64,000 nucleotides of DNA, from positions 41,906,001-41,970,000 of the forward strand of contig NC_134147.1 of assembly GCF_033958435.1 (NCBI RefSeq), written 5' to 3'. Source of the stretch: Carettochelys insculpta (Eukaryota > Chordata > Testudines > Carettochelyidae). This document shows positions 11,019 to 23,337 of the stretch, piece by piece; positions within the stretch are counted from its first letter, which is position 1, and every line of letters begins with the position of its first letter. The notes under the pieces were generated by a model, which saw nothing but the letters and a program-made list of their open reading frames with translations, was not told the DNA's origin and did not search any database. Position numbers and translations under genes: made by a program.

Positions 11019-13009
11019 CTACAGTCCAGCGCTGGGAGTGGGCGGCCGGGATCCCCGCCTCAGCGGCAGCCCTGGCTGGGGCTGGCTGGGGGCCAGGCGG
11101 ACCGGGAGATACGGCCGGTGAGTGTCAGCTGGCCCCAGGTCCCCCTTGGCGGAATGGCCCTCGGTGGCGGGTGGCGGTGCGACGGTGGACAGCGCAGCGG
11201 GTGGAGCAGCGGGTGGAGCAGCAGGTGGAGCAGGCAGGGCGGGCGCTGCGGTGGCTGGCGCGGCCTGGGGGGCCAGGGAGTCCGCGATGCAGTTGAGGGT
11301 CCACATGTAGGCCCCCCATGCCTCCTGGCGCCAGGCCAGCGCCTGCTCCTGCAGGTGGAGGTGGCGTTCCTCCACCCGCAGCTGCTGCTCGGCGACCTCC
11401 AGCTGCCGACAGTGGAGGGCCAGCAGCTTGGGGTCCGTCGCCGTCGGCTGCTGGTGCTGGGTCCGCCGTCTTCCCTGCTGTGGGGACGGTCGGTCCTCCG
11501 CTGAGGGGCTGGCCTGGAGTGATGGCCCCAGAGGGCTTTCCGGGACCACTGACGCCTCGCCGGCGCTCTCCGGTCCTTCCGATGGTGCAGCTGCGGAACA
11601 CAGGAGGGGGGGAAGAAGAGTGGAGACAGCCATTAGTGTGGGCCCCGAGCTGTGGCCCTTGTCCCCAAACCCCTCTGCTGCAGGTTGCCCATCCCCGTCC
11701 CCAGGAGATGCTGCTGTGATGGGGTTCAGGGGTCCCCCTGCACTGCACCCCATCCACTGGCAGGAGTGACTCTCACTCACTCAGCAGGTACGACAGGAGG
11801 TTTATTAGGCAACAGATGCCCAGTTTCTCACAGAAGCGACAGTACAGCAGTCAGAGACGGTCCTTCCAACCTGTCCTGGGGAGAAGACCCTGAGGGGTGC
11901 CCCTCTGGGGGTGTAGCTTTCCCCCTCCTCAGGCTGGCTGCCTTCTAGCTCTCCCTTCCCCTAGCCTCTAACTGCCGCCCCCGATTCAAACCCAGCTCAG
12001 CTCCTCCCTCCTCTTTGCTCAGGGCAGAGGTGTAACCTGCCAGTTGTAGCCCCAGGATCATCCTTAGCCACTGGGAGCTATTCAGCTATTCAGCTTGCTT
12101 CTCATATCTAGCCTGAGTCTCGCATTTGCACTCCCCCCACTCCATCACATGCTGCTGCTGCTGCTGCTGGGTGTCCCACCCCCTCCCCCCAGGGGACCCT
12201 AGAGGTTCCGCTCCCCCCAGCCCCCCGCCCTGGGGATGGGGCATGGCACCATTGTGCTGGGGGGGTGGGGGGCAGGGGCTGATGCACTCTTCTGAGGGAC
12301 ATGCCACTGCTGTCCTTGGGGCCATGGCCATTTGTGCATGTGGAGGGCCCTGGTCATATCTCTTACCCCCGCCCCTCAACCCCGGGGGTGTGCACCGGGG
12401 GGGTACATACCTGACGGTCCACTCCCACAGTTGGGGGACACCGGGGGGTGGACGCCCGGCTGGAGCTCCAGGATGGCAGCATTATCTGGAAGCCTGGTGT
12501 CGCTAGAGGAGGAGTCCCTCTCCTCCTCCTCCGGTGCCCCGGGGGTGGACTCCTGGGGGGGCCCCCCAGGGTGTGGGGCTTGCCTCCAGGGCGGACTCCT
12601 GCTTGGGCTCCTCGGCCGAGGTATCAAGAGTGGCCGGAGGGGAGGAGGTGTGCCGGGGGCCCAGGATGGCCCTGAGCTCCCTGTAAAAGGGGCAAGTGAC
12701 GGGGGCGGCCCCAGATCGGCTGGCCACATCCCGGACCCGGGCGTAACCCTGCTGCAGCTCCTTCACTTTACTGCATACATGATCCGGAGTGTGGGCAGGG
12801 TGACCGCCAAACGCATCCGCGTTCCGCTTCTTGCTCCCCATTACCTGGAGCACCTCCTCCTCGCTCCAGCAGGTCCCGAAGCTCGGCCTCCATCCAGGAG
12901 GGGCCCTGCTGCCGCTTCCCCGTCTGGCTGCTGGGCTGTGAGCCCTGGCTCCCCTTGTGGGGGGGTCCCCTGGGGGCACTGGGGGGCTGGGGGACTGGCG
13001 GGCAGCCAT
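11019..13009 (-). pseudogene. Harbinger Myb/SANT-like DNA-binding protein, copy A
   Basis: The gene runs right to left. Exon 1 is about 13009-12412 or 12411 and exon 2 is 11590-11019. The donor (CAG|GTATGT) and acceptor (TTCCGCAG) flank an 820-bp intron enlarged by a solo LTR. Exon 1 encodes a trihelix/Myb-like domain: WSEEEVLQVMGSKKRNADAF, then TPDHVCSKVKELQQGYARVR, then TCPFYRELRAILGP. Exon 2 is open to its stop and encodes a coiled-coil-like QLEVAEQQLRVEERHLHLQE segment and an Ala/Pro-rich tail. Compared with copy B, an indel near the domain start and an extra C in a run near 12555-12565 break the frame, and an in-frame gap removes part of the second helix. It therefore cannot make the full protein. 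By family analogy it would bind the element ends with the transposase. Confidence 0.82.
11715..12149 (-). mobile_element. Solo LTR of an endogenous retrovirus-like element
   Basis: A 435-bp insertion bounded by TGTGATGG on the left and CCATCACA on the right, giving the TG...CA ends typical of LTRs on either strand. The flanks share tgctgc on both sides (11709-11714 and 12150-12155), a plausible target duplication, though the target is itself a CTG repeat. On the minus strand, TAATAAACCTCCTGTC near 11794-11810 gives a polyadenylation signal about 85 bp before the 3' end, which sets the orientation. The corresponding intron in copy B is only 359 bp and lacks this segment. There is no internal viral coding sequence. 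Confidence 0.75.
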
Positions 13010-13445
13010 CGCAGCGCTGGGGGTGTTTTCTGGCTGCAGAAGAGCGTGCAGGCTAGCCGCGTGTTACTGCTGCCTGCACGCTCTCTCAGCTTCCTGCACA
13101 GGAAGGCAGGGGGCGGGGAGCTTTAAGGGGCCGCTCCACGTGGCCACCATTGAGCTGAGGGGCTGGAGAGAGCGTCTCTCAACCCCTCAGCTGATGGCTG
13201 CCATGGAGGACCCCGCAATTTCGAAGTTGCGGGACGCGCAACGACTACACGGTCCCTACTTCGACGTTGAACGTCGAAGTAGGGTGCTATTCCCGTCCCC
13301 TCATGGGGTTAGCGACTTCAACGTCTCGCTGCCTAACGTCGATGTTAACTTCGAAATAGCACCCAACACGTGTAGCCGTGACGGGCGCTATTTCGAAGTT
13401 GGTGCCGCTACTTCGAAGTAGCCGGCACATGTAGACGTGGCTCAT

Positions 13446-14000
13446 AAGTGACTTCTGCTCTGCCAGATTCACCATTCTTCTCCAGGATCTCCTTCTGGGT
13501 CTATAAGGATCAATGATGATAACTTTCTGAACCCTGGAAGAATACAGAATATGTAACAGTATTTGTAACCTGTTAGATGTCATACATAATACTGTATTCA
13601 AATTAATTTACATAATGAAGACATCCTTATTCATATAATTATATCATGCATTATGTATAAACCCCATATTCCTTACTGAGTCAATGAAATCGATGTGATT
13701 TTTGCCTCAGTAAGGCTTGAATAAAGACATCAGGATCTTGTCTGCTATCATCAAGAGAGCCTTTCTGTACTAGAAATAAGGCACAATATAGTATTCATGT
13801 GTATCTTGTAATTTGATATATTACAGTGCATGAAATTTACAGTTTCTTACCTAGCTTTATTTTTGAGACAGTCGCTATTGTTCCATAAAAACCTGTGAGG
13901 AGCTATTCACAAAATATAACATTTTGCACAATATGCAAGTTCATGTTCATTATTTTAATTTCCATGTTCAATGGTCTGATCCCATATAATTTATGGACTG
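13446..14000. other. Unassigned non-coding sequence
   Basis: AT-rich unique-looking sequence; no gene or repeat recognised. Confidence 0.45.
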
Positions 14001-14003
14001 CAT

Positions 14004-14232
14004 GGCTATGTCTACACAGTGGCCCTGTTTAAAAACAAGATATTCTGAATTAGCTATTCCAGGGCTGCTACATACAAAAATGGATTTCAAAATAGCTCTT
14101 AGCTATTTCAAAATACATTGTCTGCACACTGAGCACTTATTTCAAATCACATGTGTGTAGTATAGACAAGAGCAAAGTTATTTCAGAAGAACAGCTGTTA
14201 TCTTGAAATAACTCGGCTGTGTGGCCATAGCC
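14004..14232. mobile_element. Short MITE, TSD CAT
   Basis: A 229-bp element with ends ggctatgtctacacagtg and ctgtgtggccatagcc, flanked by CAT at 14001-14003 and 14233-14235. Internal tattt(c)aaaata motifs are repeated. The ends resemble the Harbinger-type ends elsewhere in the window, and the 3-bp duplication agrees. Confidence 0.82.
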
Positions 14233-14235
14233 CAT

Positions 14236-15767
14236 AGGAGTGAATTGTTTGTATCATCCCATTACTTAACAAGTCGCTTGAGAATACACTTAAGCAGTGG
14301 AATCAGGGTGAGCATGGACAGAAAAACTGTGCACATGCAGGTATCCATACACATGTGCAGTCTGTACTTCCACACTTCTCTATTTAAACTATTACATTTG
14401 TAGAGAAATTTGTTCAGTTCTAAGATTCTCAGGAAGCAAAAGATACCCCAGGCTTCAGATTAATTCATATGACATCTTAAAGGCTCTACACTGTGAGGTA
14501 AAATTATTGTTATTAAATTCTCAACTGATTACAAGGTATTTCCAGCATATAGTGGAAAAGGACAGCCTAGGCCTTTGTGACATTTAACTCACTGAACAGA
14601 GGGAAGTAGATTTTACTTGAAGGATACTTGCCTACAGCATAATACCAATAATGGAAATAATATCAGATCATATAAGGCTGAAGATTTTATCCTCTACAGA
14701 GCTAAGTGATAAAGAGGAGTACTCTGGGAACGTCCCTTCTTTGATTAAATATTTGAGTGGTGAATGTCTGAGACAATCCTTTTCAGTTCTGAAATGACCT
14801 TGCTGTCTCCAGCAGAAGAGGAATGCACTCTGTTTTACAGTTAAGGCATGAAGATCTTATTTTCAACAGGACTTGATGCTCAAAAACCAGAAGACAAATA
14901 TTTCAAAATATGGCTACATTTTAAGATATTTCGTCACTATTTGACATTGACAGACACATCCTTTAGAACATCTTGGTAAAGTGCAACATTGATGCTGACG
15001 CATGGGAAAGGCAGATGGAGGATCAGGTAACCTTGAAGACTAGCCCCAAGAATGGTGCTCAGATACTTTTAGATCAAGATCCATCTCTATGAGGAAGACC
15101 AGACAGCTCAACTTAAGAAGCAAGCCTGGGCCTGCATCAGAGCCACTGGGGTCAGAGACCTCACATGTAGCTACTGTCAGAGTGTTCCTTACCACAATTG
15201 ATCCAATTTCTTAGATTTGCACTCATCAGTTATTGGCATCCATGGGGATGTCTTACTCAACATGAAGGATCCAAGAGAGAGAAAGAGACAGAAAAATTGC
15301 CTGCACTTTGTAGTCACGAAATAAACATCTCTCTCTCTGGTCCAGCATTGTCCCTACTGACGGCAGTAGGTCCAAATAGAACAAAGAAAGGCATCATCTC
15401 ATGGCTAAACAGTGCAGGAGGTCTGTTTCTAGCAGGCAGTTTGGTTTGAGTATTCTGTTGAATGACAAAACACAACACTCCCTAAAACAGTAGCAATACC
15501 TGTTCATAGTGCCACCCACCCCATTTTTCCTGAACAAGGTATCTGAAACCGGTGTGTTATATGGTAGTGCTTGTGGCCTTTGAAGCACAGCACAGATGCA
15601 ATGAATCTCTCAGGTGTACATATTATAGATATGATATACCTCTGAAACAGATCCTCTTTACTGATGGCCATAAAACATTGACAATTGTTTCAGATGCTTG
15701 AACTTACACTGCAAATTCTCCCAAGGAGATAAACTCTCCCTTAAATACATTTACCAGGCTACATATA
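14236..15767. other. Unassigned non-coding sequence
   Basis: No gene, RNA or repeat recognised. Confidence 0.45.
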
Positions 15768-16168
15768 AGTCATGTCTACACATGCCCCTCTCTTTTGGAA
15801 GGGGCATGTAAATGACATGGATCGGAACTGTTTACTGAGGCACCAATATGAATATTCACCACCTCATTAGCATAATTGTGGCAATTCATGCTTCGAAAGT
15901 ACTGCTTTTGAAACGCAAATTAGCCATGTAGATGCAGGCCCTTCAAAATAAACCCCAGACTTTAAAATTCCCTTATTCCAAAAACAAATTGGGAAAAAGG
16001 GCATTTGAAGTCTGGGGTTTATTTCAAATCACCATGTCTACACTGCCAATTTGCATTTAGAAAGCAGCATTTTTGAAGTGTGACTGGCTGCCATTATACT
16101 AATGAAGTGCTGAATATTCATCTCACCACCTCAGTAACCAGTTCTGATCCGTGTCATTTACATTAAAT
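15768..16168. mobile_element. Foldback MITE, partly eroded
   Basis: The left end has agtcatgtctacacatgccc. The arms pair around a centre near 15970-16000: aaaataaaccccagacttta on the left and agtctggggtttatttcaaa on the right. Paired blocks gaatattca, ctcattagcataattgtggc and gatcggaactg recur inverted near 16100-16160. The right terminus has decayed, so no target duplication was found. It resembles the elements at 4554 and 30732. Confidence 0.7.
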
Positions 16169-16349
16169 TGGAGAGAACACATCAGAGATAAAACACTCCC
16201 TAGCTTGTTGGCCTGTGCCAACTTCAGATAGGAAAACCAATAGAAGCATGTGACTAATCAGCATTTTCACCAGGGAAAGAAAAGCTCCCCTTTCCTGCAC
16301 TTAATTTCCTTCTCCAGGGAAAAGAGAAGATAGCGAAATAAATATATAT

Positions 16350-16563
16350 GGAGATACACATCTAATAGAACTGGAAAGGACCTTAGGAGGTCATGGAGTC
16401 TAGTCTCTGACCCTCTTGGCAGGACCAAACACCATCCCCTACCCCCCCTTTTTTTTTTTTTTAAGGGTTTTGCCCCACATCCCTAAATGGCCCTGTCAAG
16501 AACTGAACTCCTAACTATAGGTTTAGGAGAGCAACGCTCAAGCCACAGGGCTACCCCTCTACC
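16350..16563 (-). mobile_element. Turtle-type Pol III SINE (tRNA head, CR1-like tail)
   Basis: Read on the minus strand, this begins with a tRNA-related head (gggtagccctgtggcttgag, followed by the eroded B-box-like cagttcttgaca region). It ends in a CR1-like tail: the plus strand reads tctaatagaactggaaagga followed by ccttaggaggtcatggagtc. The same head-tail arrangement occurs at 55258 and 61722. A run of T at about 16448-16462 on the plus strand lies in the middle. This architecture is that of the tortoise Pol III SINE family, thought to be mobilised by CR1. Confidence 0.7.
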
Positions 16564-17395
16564 CACTAGGGAACAGGGCTGTCTGTTTTGGTTGGATGTA
16601 TTAGAGACTAATCTTTAATTCCTGGAGATCCCAGGAGAATCCTGGAGCATTCGGCAGCCATACTAGGGAATCTAACTGACTGAAAAGGTTTCCTTGGTCA
16701 CCAAAGTGAAAGGATGCAATAGCACCAAATAATGCAGAACAGCACAGAGCAGAAGACCTTGTATTTTGTGTAAAGAAAGTGTTGCAGAAGAAGAAAAAAA
16801 AGAGAGGGTGAGAGATGGGTGCAGTACTACGTGTCCCATGCACATCCAGAGATTCAAACACACAAAGAATACTAGAAACAATTTCAAAGACTACAAGGAG
16901 AAGCCAGTAAGGAAGGACTGATAGATCGAATGAACAAGATATTCAGACCACGTTCTCTAATTGTACTTAAGTAGAGGAATGAAGTTCTATAAGCAACTGA
17001 GCACACATTGCCCAGGAGAAAAGATTTCAACATATCCACACTTAAGTGACTCTAGGCAAGGGAAGCTTAACTCTAATAGAACCTGAACAGAGGCTAATCT
17101 AGTTTGGCATAAAATTCTAAGCGATTACAAAACTCAAAGCCTTTTTGTAGTAATTTAATGAGGTTTGGTAGAAGGGCCATGCTGCTCTTCTCTAGTTTCA
17201 CTCTGCTAGTGGCCCAGTGTAACCAGAATAAAATATAAACTGTACATAAACAGCTTCCTCTATGGCATTTCAGGGGACAAAACTAAACAAATCACACAAA
17301 CGGGACTTATGATTAAAAGCTAGACACACGCTTTGCAAATAGGAGCACATGTGCAAAAACTGTGTGACTGAATTAAAAATAAAATTAATTTCTAT
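16564..17395. other. Unassigned non-coding sequence
   Basis: No gene recognised. Open frames on the minus strand (16601-16887) look fortuitous. Confidence 0.4.
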
Positions 17396-17719
17396 ACAAA
17401 TTGAACTTCTCTAGTCTGGCACCCTCAGGACCTGACCAATGCCAAACCAGAGAATTTGCCAAACCATGTGAGATCGATACTTCCTAGCAGCATTATCAAC
17501 ACTTCTACTGCTTAGTGGGGTCTTAGAAGACATTTAGGGGTAAATTACAGTTAAATAACAGTACAGAACACTGACAGCCAGGACTGATGGCTGTAAACAA
17601 ACTTCATGGGATTGTTGAAACTTGGCCACATTCATAAGTGAACATCCGGCTAACTAAAATCATGCCAGACCACAGATGTGGCCAGACAAGAGAGTGCTGT
17701 ACTAGAGATGTTCAACCTA
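17396..17719. mobile_element. MITE with ttgaacttctctagt ends
   Basis: Imperfect inverted ends: caaattgaacttctctagtc at the left and tactagagatgttcaaccta at the right. The next blocks also pair loosely (tctggcaccctc against gagagtgctg). A related fragment lies at 20132-20285 (atcttatctggcaacatcca). This is a common reptile-type non-coding DNA transposon; the superfamily was not resolved and no confident target duplication was seen. Confidence 0.6.
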
Positions 17720-20055
17720 TACTCAGCCAATAGATCTTGCTTTAGCTAAAGTCCTAGACAAATTAAATTACATCATCAAAAAGGAAAAAAAAAGGTTTAC
17801 ATTTTTCTAAAAAGCCTGAATCCTGCTTAACTGCTAACATTTCCTGAGAGATTCACATATGTGCTCACTTTTCCAGTCTTCTTCCCAATTATAAAAGTTA
17901 TGCAGTTCAGGGAACATATATACCATGTGACTTTTGTGATCAGTTAAAAGTAGTCCAAGCAGTTCAATTGATTGAACATCAATTCACTCTATGTAGCAAC
18001 AAGTATTCAGACCTTTCTCTCTTCAGCTTTAAAAAGTGATACATTTCAAGAAACTAACAAGCTCCTGGGTAGAATTCAAATTTCAGAATTTTGATTCTTT
18101 TGTTGACATTTTGAAATTTGCTCATGTGATGGAGTGTGAAAAAGATTAAGAGTGAGAGAGCATGCATCATAAACATTTTCAAATGTTTCCCCTCTTATTG
18201 AACAGTTCTACTCATGAACATTACACAACCAGAGAGAGAGAGAGACCTAAATACATTACTTGCTCAATGTGCAAGTTATACAAAAGTTCTTATGGGTTAA
18301 GTAGACTCAGAGATTGGAAACATTTGTGAAATCTATGGATAGCATAATTAATCTTACTTAATTTAGGGCAATTCCCGCTCAGTCAGGACTAAACAACAGC
18401 TAAGTCTGTGACAACTGCAAGCCAATTACCACATTTGTTGCATTTAACTAGGAAGGATGTATACATGAGTAATATGTCCAAAACATTTCAAACCTGGAGC
18501 CTGATTCTGCAACCCTTATGCATGTGAACTGTCCAACTGAAATCCTCTGTGTAAGTGTGGGAGGAAAAAAAATCGTGTGTGTATTGTTCAGTAGATGTAT
18601 GAAAACACAACAATTTAAAGCATGGTACCACCAAGGGCATATCTTTGAAGAATTATAAGTATCAGTATAATACTAGCCAAACTTGAAAGACAGGGACAGA
18701 ACTGTGCCAAAGATATCCATTGCACTTGGAAAGGCCACCTGAAGTTATGAGACTAATAAGAGAAGATAGTCCAAAGGCAATCTACATAAAAGCAGTACAA
18801 CTACCATATCATCCCTTGGATCTTGCTTCATATAAGTGCATACCCTCCTAGAGGACACCATATAGAATGATACAGCTGAACTCTCTAGTTCTGACCCTTC
18901 TGGCATCTCTGTCCTTTTTTCTATATCTAGATAACAGCAGCTTAGATAAAGTGGAGTGAATTATTCATGAACACAACCAGCTACCAAGTTGGAGTGAAAG
19001 CGAAAGACACATTTCATTTGTTTGTCTACAGAAATTCAGAAATTGTACCAATATAGAGAGATTTGATAATTCTTTGTAGTTATGGCAACCTGTGTTTCTT
19101 GCATTTGACATGGAAATACAAAGTCATTTGATTAGAGAAAAGAAGTAGCAATTTTTTGTCAGTTATTGATTTAGAAACAACTTTTTCCCTAACGTTCTAG
19201 CTGACAACATGTCATTATGTCTATTACATTCTGGCCACATTGCCATCTACTTCTGATTTTCAGTACTTCTCTTTATGGAAGTGTTTTATATTTTTACTCA
19301 CTCTCTCATTTTTGCCCAAGACCTGATGGGAATTACATATACGCTAATGGAAAGTGGACTGTTTCTGCCAACATGTTTTTTTCTGCCACCCAACTTCATG
19401 CCCACGTTTGCACTCTCTGTTTATTACTCTTGTTATGGATTGCATTCAACGTTTATATGCAATGGATGCCAAGAGCCAAGGCTCTTTCCTGGTCACTCGA
19501 CAGGCTATTCTTTTCTTAGATTCAAAATCAGTTGCAATTCATTACATTACTTTGAATACTACCTCTGTTGGATTTATTTAGGCAGGGAACACAAGATACA
19601 TTATGGCCCCAGTTCTCCCTTTGATTTATAGACACACCTATGGGAAAAGAATCAGGTCCACATACAGCTAACTGTTTGCTGTGAAGGCAATTTGCCAATC
19701 TATATGCTACCAGAATTGAACATTTTAGGAATGAGATGTTATAGATATTGGAACCTGCATTGATTAAGAATGCACAGCATACATGTAGCTCTCTTTGGAA
19801 TACATTAAAAGATTGTGAGTTGCCATGTAAATCAACATTTTAATGGTATCCATCTTAATCATGCATTCCAACAAAATGTAAACAAATGAATTTTTACACT
19901 AATATTTACCATGTTTAAGCCAAAAACTATTATGCACATTGAAAGAGCACAGCACACGAAATGAAGCACATATCAGGCAAAGAACCTGCTGAATAAATAT
20001 GGAATTACATGAAGAAGATTCCAGCTCTTTCACACATTCAGGATACAGTCTCCAT
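17720..20055. other. Unassigned non-coding sequence
   Basis: About 2.3 kb without a recognisable gene or major repeat. Overlapping open frames at 19217-19631 (up to 118 codons) show no known domain and use non-ATG starts in part. A short AG microsatellite lies at 18231-18245. Confidence 0.45.
18231..18245 (+). repeat. (AG)n microsatellite
   Basis: About seven AG units. Confidence 0.85.
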
Positions 20056-20131
20056 AATCATAGAATCATAGGAATGGAAGGGTCCTAGAGGGATCAGCTA
20101 GTCGAATCCCTGCACTCATGGCAGGTTGCAT
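20056..20131 (-). mobile_element. CR1 3'-end fragment
   Basis: The plus strand reads aatcatagaatcataggaat, then ggaagggtcctagaggg. On the minus strand this is the CR1 3' terminus with its tail of ATTCTATG-type repeats. Confidence 0.75.
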
Positions 20132-20285
20132 CTCTTATCTGGCAACATCCATAATCTTGCATGATTTTAGTCATCCAGACGACCACTTACGAGTGCAGCC
20201 AAGTTTCCTGTAGTCCTGTAAAGTTTGTTTACAGCCAACAGTCCTGGCTCTCAGTGTTCTGTGCAGTAACTTTACCTCTAAAAGG
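20132..20285. mobile_element. Fragment of the tctggca MITE family
   Basis: The region atcttatctggcaacatcca through ccaacagtcctggctctcag matches parts of 17396-17719 in inverted order. Only part of an element remains. Confidence 0.5.
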
Positions 20286-20952
20286 ATCCTAAGAGCTGAT
20301 TACAAAAGAAGTTCTAATATTTTTGAAATAAAACAGATTTGAAAAACCTCCATTCAGGGGGACACAGATAAAAAAAAATTGGCTTAGTGCTTCGCCCAGA
20401 AAAAAAAACACAAACAAAAATACAAACCCCAAAACCACAAAAGGTAAGCCTGGGTGGAGTGGAGTGGAGTGGAGTTCTTTTCCAGGCTTTTGAGTTGTTC
20501 CAGAATATCAATCATATTCCTGAGTCTAATTGTAAAACACAAAATTCAACGAACAATGGAACTGAAAGTGATTTTCATCTTACCTAACACTACAATGATA
20601 CATTAGTAGTATGTAAAGCTCAAACTAGTGATGACCATGAGCATACTTTATGTGGATTTATTCTTTTTTCCCTATCTTTCTTATTATTTTCTCTTCCATC
20701 TTCTGGTATGTGCTGAATCAGACAATCACATACCTATACCATGATTTTACATTGGGATTGGCTCATACAAAACATATCATCCAAGCACAGTCCTGCTGAT
20801 GTGAAGGGAATGCGACTACATGGGAGAGGAAGTCTGAACTAAGGGATCACAAATAAAGGATTAAAAAAAACTCTAGTCATCCAGACCTCTGAATGTTCTG
20901 AGTGGATCACCGTTTGTTTTGGATGGCTTAGAAGCAACAAATCCTGCACCTT
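20286..20952. other. Unassigned non-coding sequence
   Basis: No gene recognised; it contains the short GGAGT repeat at 20455-20475. Confidence 0.4.
20455..20475 (+). repeat. (GGAGT)n short tandem repeat
   Basis: About four units of ggagt. Confidence 0.85.
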
Positions 20953-21007
20953 GTCAGGGTTAGACTGGATGAGCCTTGTGGTCCCTTCTAAGACTATGAT
21001 TCTATGG
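20953..21007 (+). mobile_element. CR1 3'-end fragment
   Basis: The sequence ggttagactggatgagcctt followed by gtggtcccttctaagactat and gattctatg is the classic CR1 3' terminus, in the plus orientation. Confidence 0.8.
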
Positions 21008-21849
21008 CATTTTGTAAGACCCTCCCTCTAAGCATGTGTGCATTCAGCACTCTAGGAATTCTGCTGTTACAAGAGAGTTAGGCAGCATTCAAACTTATGC
21101 AGGAAACTTAAACACCAGCTAATCTACATTAAAAAAAAAAATCTGGTCCAAGGACTAAAAACTCAAAGGTGCAACCTGAAAAATTGCTGAATTGATGATT
21201 TCATAACCCAGCTTTTTGCAGTATTTCTAATATGTTGTAAAGTATATAATTGTAAAATTCAGGGTAATAAACACAGCATGATCCATTAAACACGACGGAT
21301 GGATGCATTCGTGTATCTCTTTAAAGCCACATGTTTTTTTAAATGTTACCAAACAAAAACAATTTACAATATTGTCTTTCCTTTCCACTCTCCCATGAAT
21401 GAACAAGTTGGGTTATTTATTTATTATCTTCATTTCTTTGCTGTTGTTATTACAGGAACAGCATTGTCTATTTCAAAGAAATAGATATGTGGCTTTAACC
21501 ACTGCTAAATGGAGATCTTTATGAACGCAGGTTACTATAGTTACAGTGGCATTGTGGGAAACTTTTTCATTATAACTGCTGCATGTTTGTATATAAACAG
21601 CTGAACTGCATTTTTCAACTTTAATCTAAGAGGCCACAGGAACTGCTTTGATTTTAAATTTGCTGATCAAGCCCAAGACATTAAAAGTATAAAATCAGAG
21701 GAGGAAGATAACCATAATTCTATTTGCCATGCTAAAAATAATCAGGAACTTCAGGGGGAAAAAAATACCTGCTGTTTAGAAGTCTTGGAAATGAACTGAT
21801 ACAGACTGGAGGGACTCTGTAACCCACACGTTTAACTGAGAAATCTCTG
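21008..21849. other. Unassigned non-coding sequence
   Basis: No gene recognised. Confidence 0.4.
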
Positions 21850-22276
21850 TCAGAGATCTAGGGAGAAGGGCTGGCCTACATGACCTATAAGGAGCAGCTG
21901 AGGGATTTGGGTTTATTTCGTTTGCAGAAGAGAAGAATGAGGGGTGATTTGATAACAGCCTTCAAATTCCTGAAGGGGGGCTCTAAAGAGGATGGAGAGA
22001 GGGTGTTCTCAGTAGTGACAGGTGACAGAACAAGGAGCAATGGGCTGAAGTTACAGCAGGAGAGGTGTAGGTTAGATATTAGGAAAAAAATATTTCATTA
22101 GGAGGGTGGTGAAGCGTTGGAATGCGTTGCCTAGACAGGAGGTGGAATCTCCATCCCTAGAGGTTTTTCAGTCCTGGCTTGACAAAGTCCTGGCTGGGAT
22201 GACTTAGTTGGGGTTGATCCTGCTTTGGGGAGGGTGCTGGACTCTGTGACCTCCTGAGGTCCCTTCCAGTGACAGG
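21850..22276 (+). mobile_element. CR1 LINE 3' fragment
   Basis: A translation of the first part resembles the CR1 ORF2 C-terminus (LRDLGLFRLQKRRMRGDLIT, then AFKFLKGGSKEDGE, then GDRTRSNGLKLQQERCRLD). It continues through ttaggagggtggtgaagcgt and agaggtttttcagtcctggc to the 3' end near ccttccagtgacaggatttt. It is 5'-truncated, as is usual for CR1. Confidence 0.85.
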
Positions 22277-23337
22277 ATTTTATGAAGGGTGAGGGGGAAG
22301 AGTGGGTTGTGTCTGGGTCACAGTAAGGTAAATGAGCAATTAACAGTCCACAGTCAGAACTATTCAGAACTGGATGTGATAGTTTTGGGCATCTACAATG
22401 GGTTCCATGTAGCCCAGGCCCACCAACCTGGGGAATGGAGGTGGTGGGGGTGGGGGAAGAAGGCAGCAATTGCTCTAGGGCCTAGAGATTGAAAGGGCCC
22501 ATGGTGGCTGGGACCCCCAGGCCCTTTTAATCTCTGTGAGAGAGCTGGTTGGCATACTCCAGGCAGCACTGACAGCTGGGGACAGAAGCCACCACACGCT
22601 CCAAGTGGTGCTGAGGGTTGGCTGCCCCTCAGTCCTGCCCCCTCCAAAAGCATGGAGCCAGCCCATCCTCTCACCCCATCACCTTGTCCAGGTGCCTGGC
22701 AAGTCTGTCAGTTCCCCTGCCTGTAGCACAACTCAGACTCTCCTCTGGACAAGTAAGCAGGGCAGCTGCTTCATAAGAGGAGAGGCCCTACATGGGTTGC
22801 AGAAGCTGAGCCACTGGAGCAGAAAGGAGGCTAGGTTTTGCCGCCTCAGCTCTGAAGTATTTTGTAGCAGGTTAGTGGTTTTGTTAAACCTCCAGCAGGG
22901 AAGCCCTGGCTCTGTTAATTACAAAAATGGGAAATTGGGAAGCTAAAAATACGGTTTTAAATGCATGTGTTGAACATTATTTGATTTTAGCCAAAATTAA
23001 ATTGTCTCAAACTGTGTGATTTACCAGCTCTTCTCATTTACATGTGGTCTTGCTGTTCTCAGTTTTGTATTTTTCTTGTAACAGGTTTTTTTAAATGTAA
23101 ATGTATATACTTACTCTGGCTGATTGGCCAGTTGGTTAACAGATTACCTAAATGCATGACTAGCCGATGAGGAAGAAGAGATTGCATGGATTCCAGTTGG
23201 AGGTTTCTTCAGGCAAGGAGAGAGAGGATATTGTTCTTGTGCTCTTGACTCAGCAAACTATGGATTTTTGCGATCAAAGTTGAGTGAGTGAATTCAACCT
23301 AATGGTTCTTTGGGGACTGACCAGTTGAGATTTAGTT
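22277..23337. other. Unassigned sequence with a GC-richer block
   Basis: The part 22400-22700 is richer in G and C than its surroundings and gives open frames on both strands (112 and 136 codons). They overlap antisense to each other and match nothing recognised. An old repeat is likely; no gene is called. Confidence 0.4.

Larger units (their letters stand above)
8888..13442 (+). mobile_element. Long (autonomous-type) Harbinger copy A, TSD CAT
   Basis: A 4,555-bp element with ends agctatgtctacacgtg and cacatgtagacgtggct, flanked by CAT at 8885-8887 and 13443-13445. The outer ~300 bp at each side match the short non-autonomous copies. Inside are two convergent genes: a DDE transposase on the plus strand (9246-10621) and a Myb/SANT protein on the minus strand (13009-11019). 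This two-gene layout is the known PIF/Harbinger arrangement, in which the SANT protein binds DNA and brings in the transposase. A solo LTR is inserted in the SANT-gene intron. The transposase has a premature TGA and the SANT gene has frameshifts, so this copy is probably dead. Confidence 0.93.

Noticed and set aside
11019..11780. Long plus- and minus-strand frames around 11.0-11.8 kb and 46.2-47.4 kb as separate genes
   Set aside because: They are GC-rich shadow frames of the SANT-gene exons. Only the exon-consistent frame matches between copies A and B.
12150..12170. CTG trinucleotide tract as an expansion-type repeat
   Set aside because: Only about six units; it is part of the Harbinger intron where copy B has a shorter cagcagcag tract.
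19217..19631. Overlapping 100- and 118-codon frames
   Set aside because: Three frames overlap on one strand with no domain; random AT-rich open frames are the simplest explanation.
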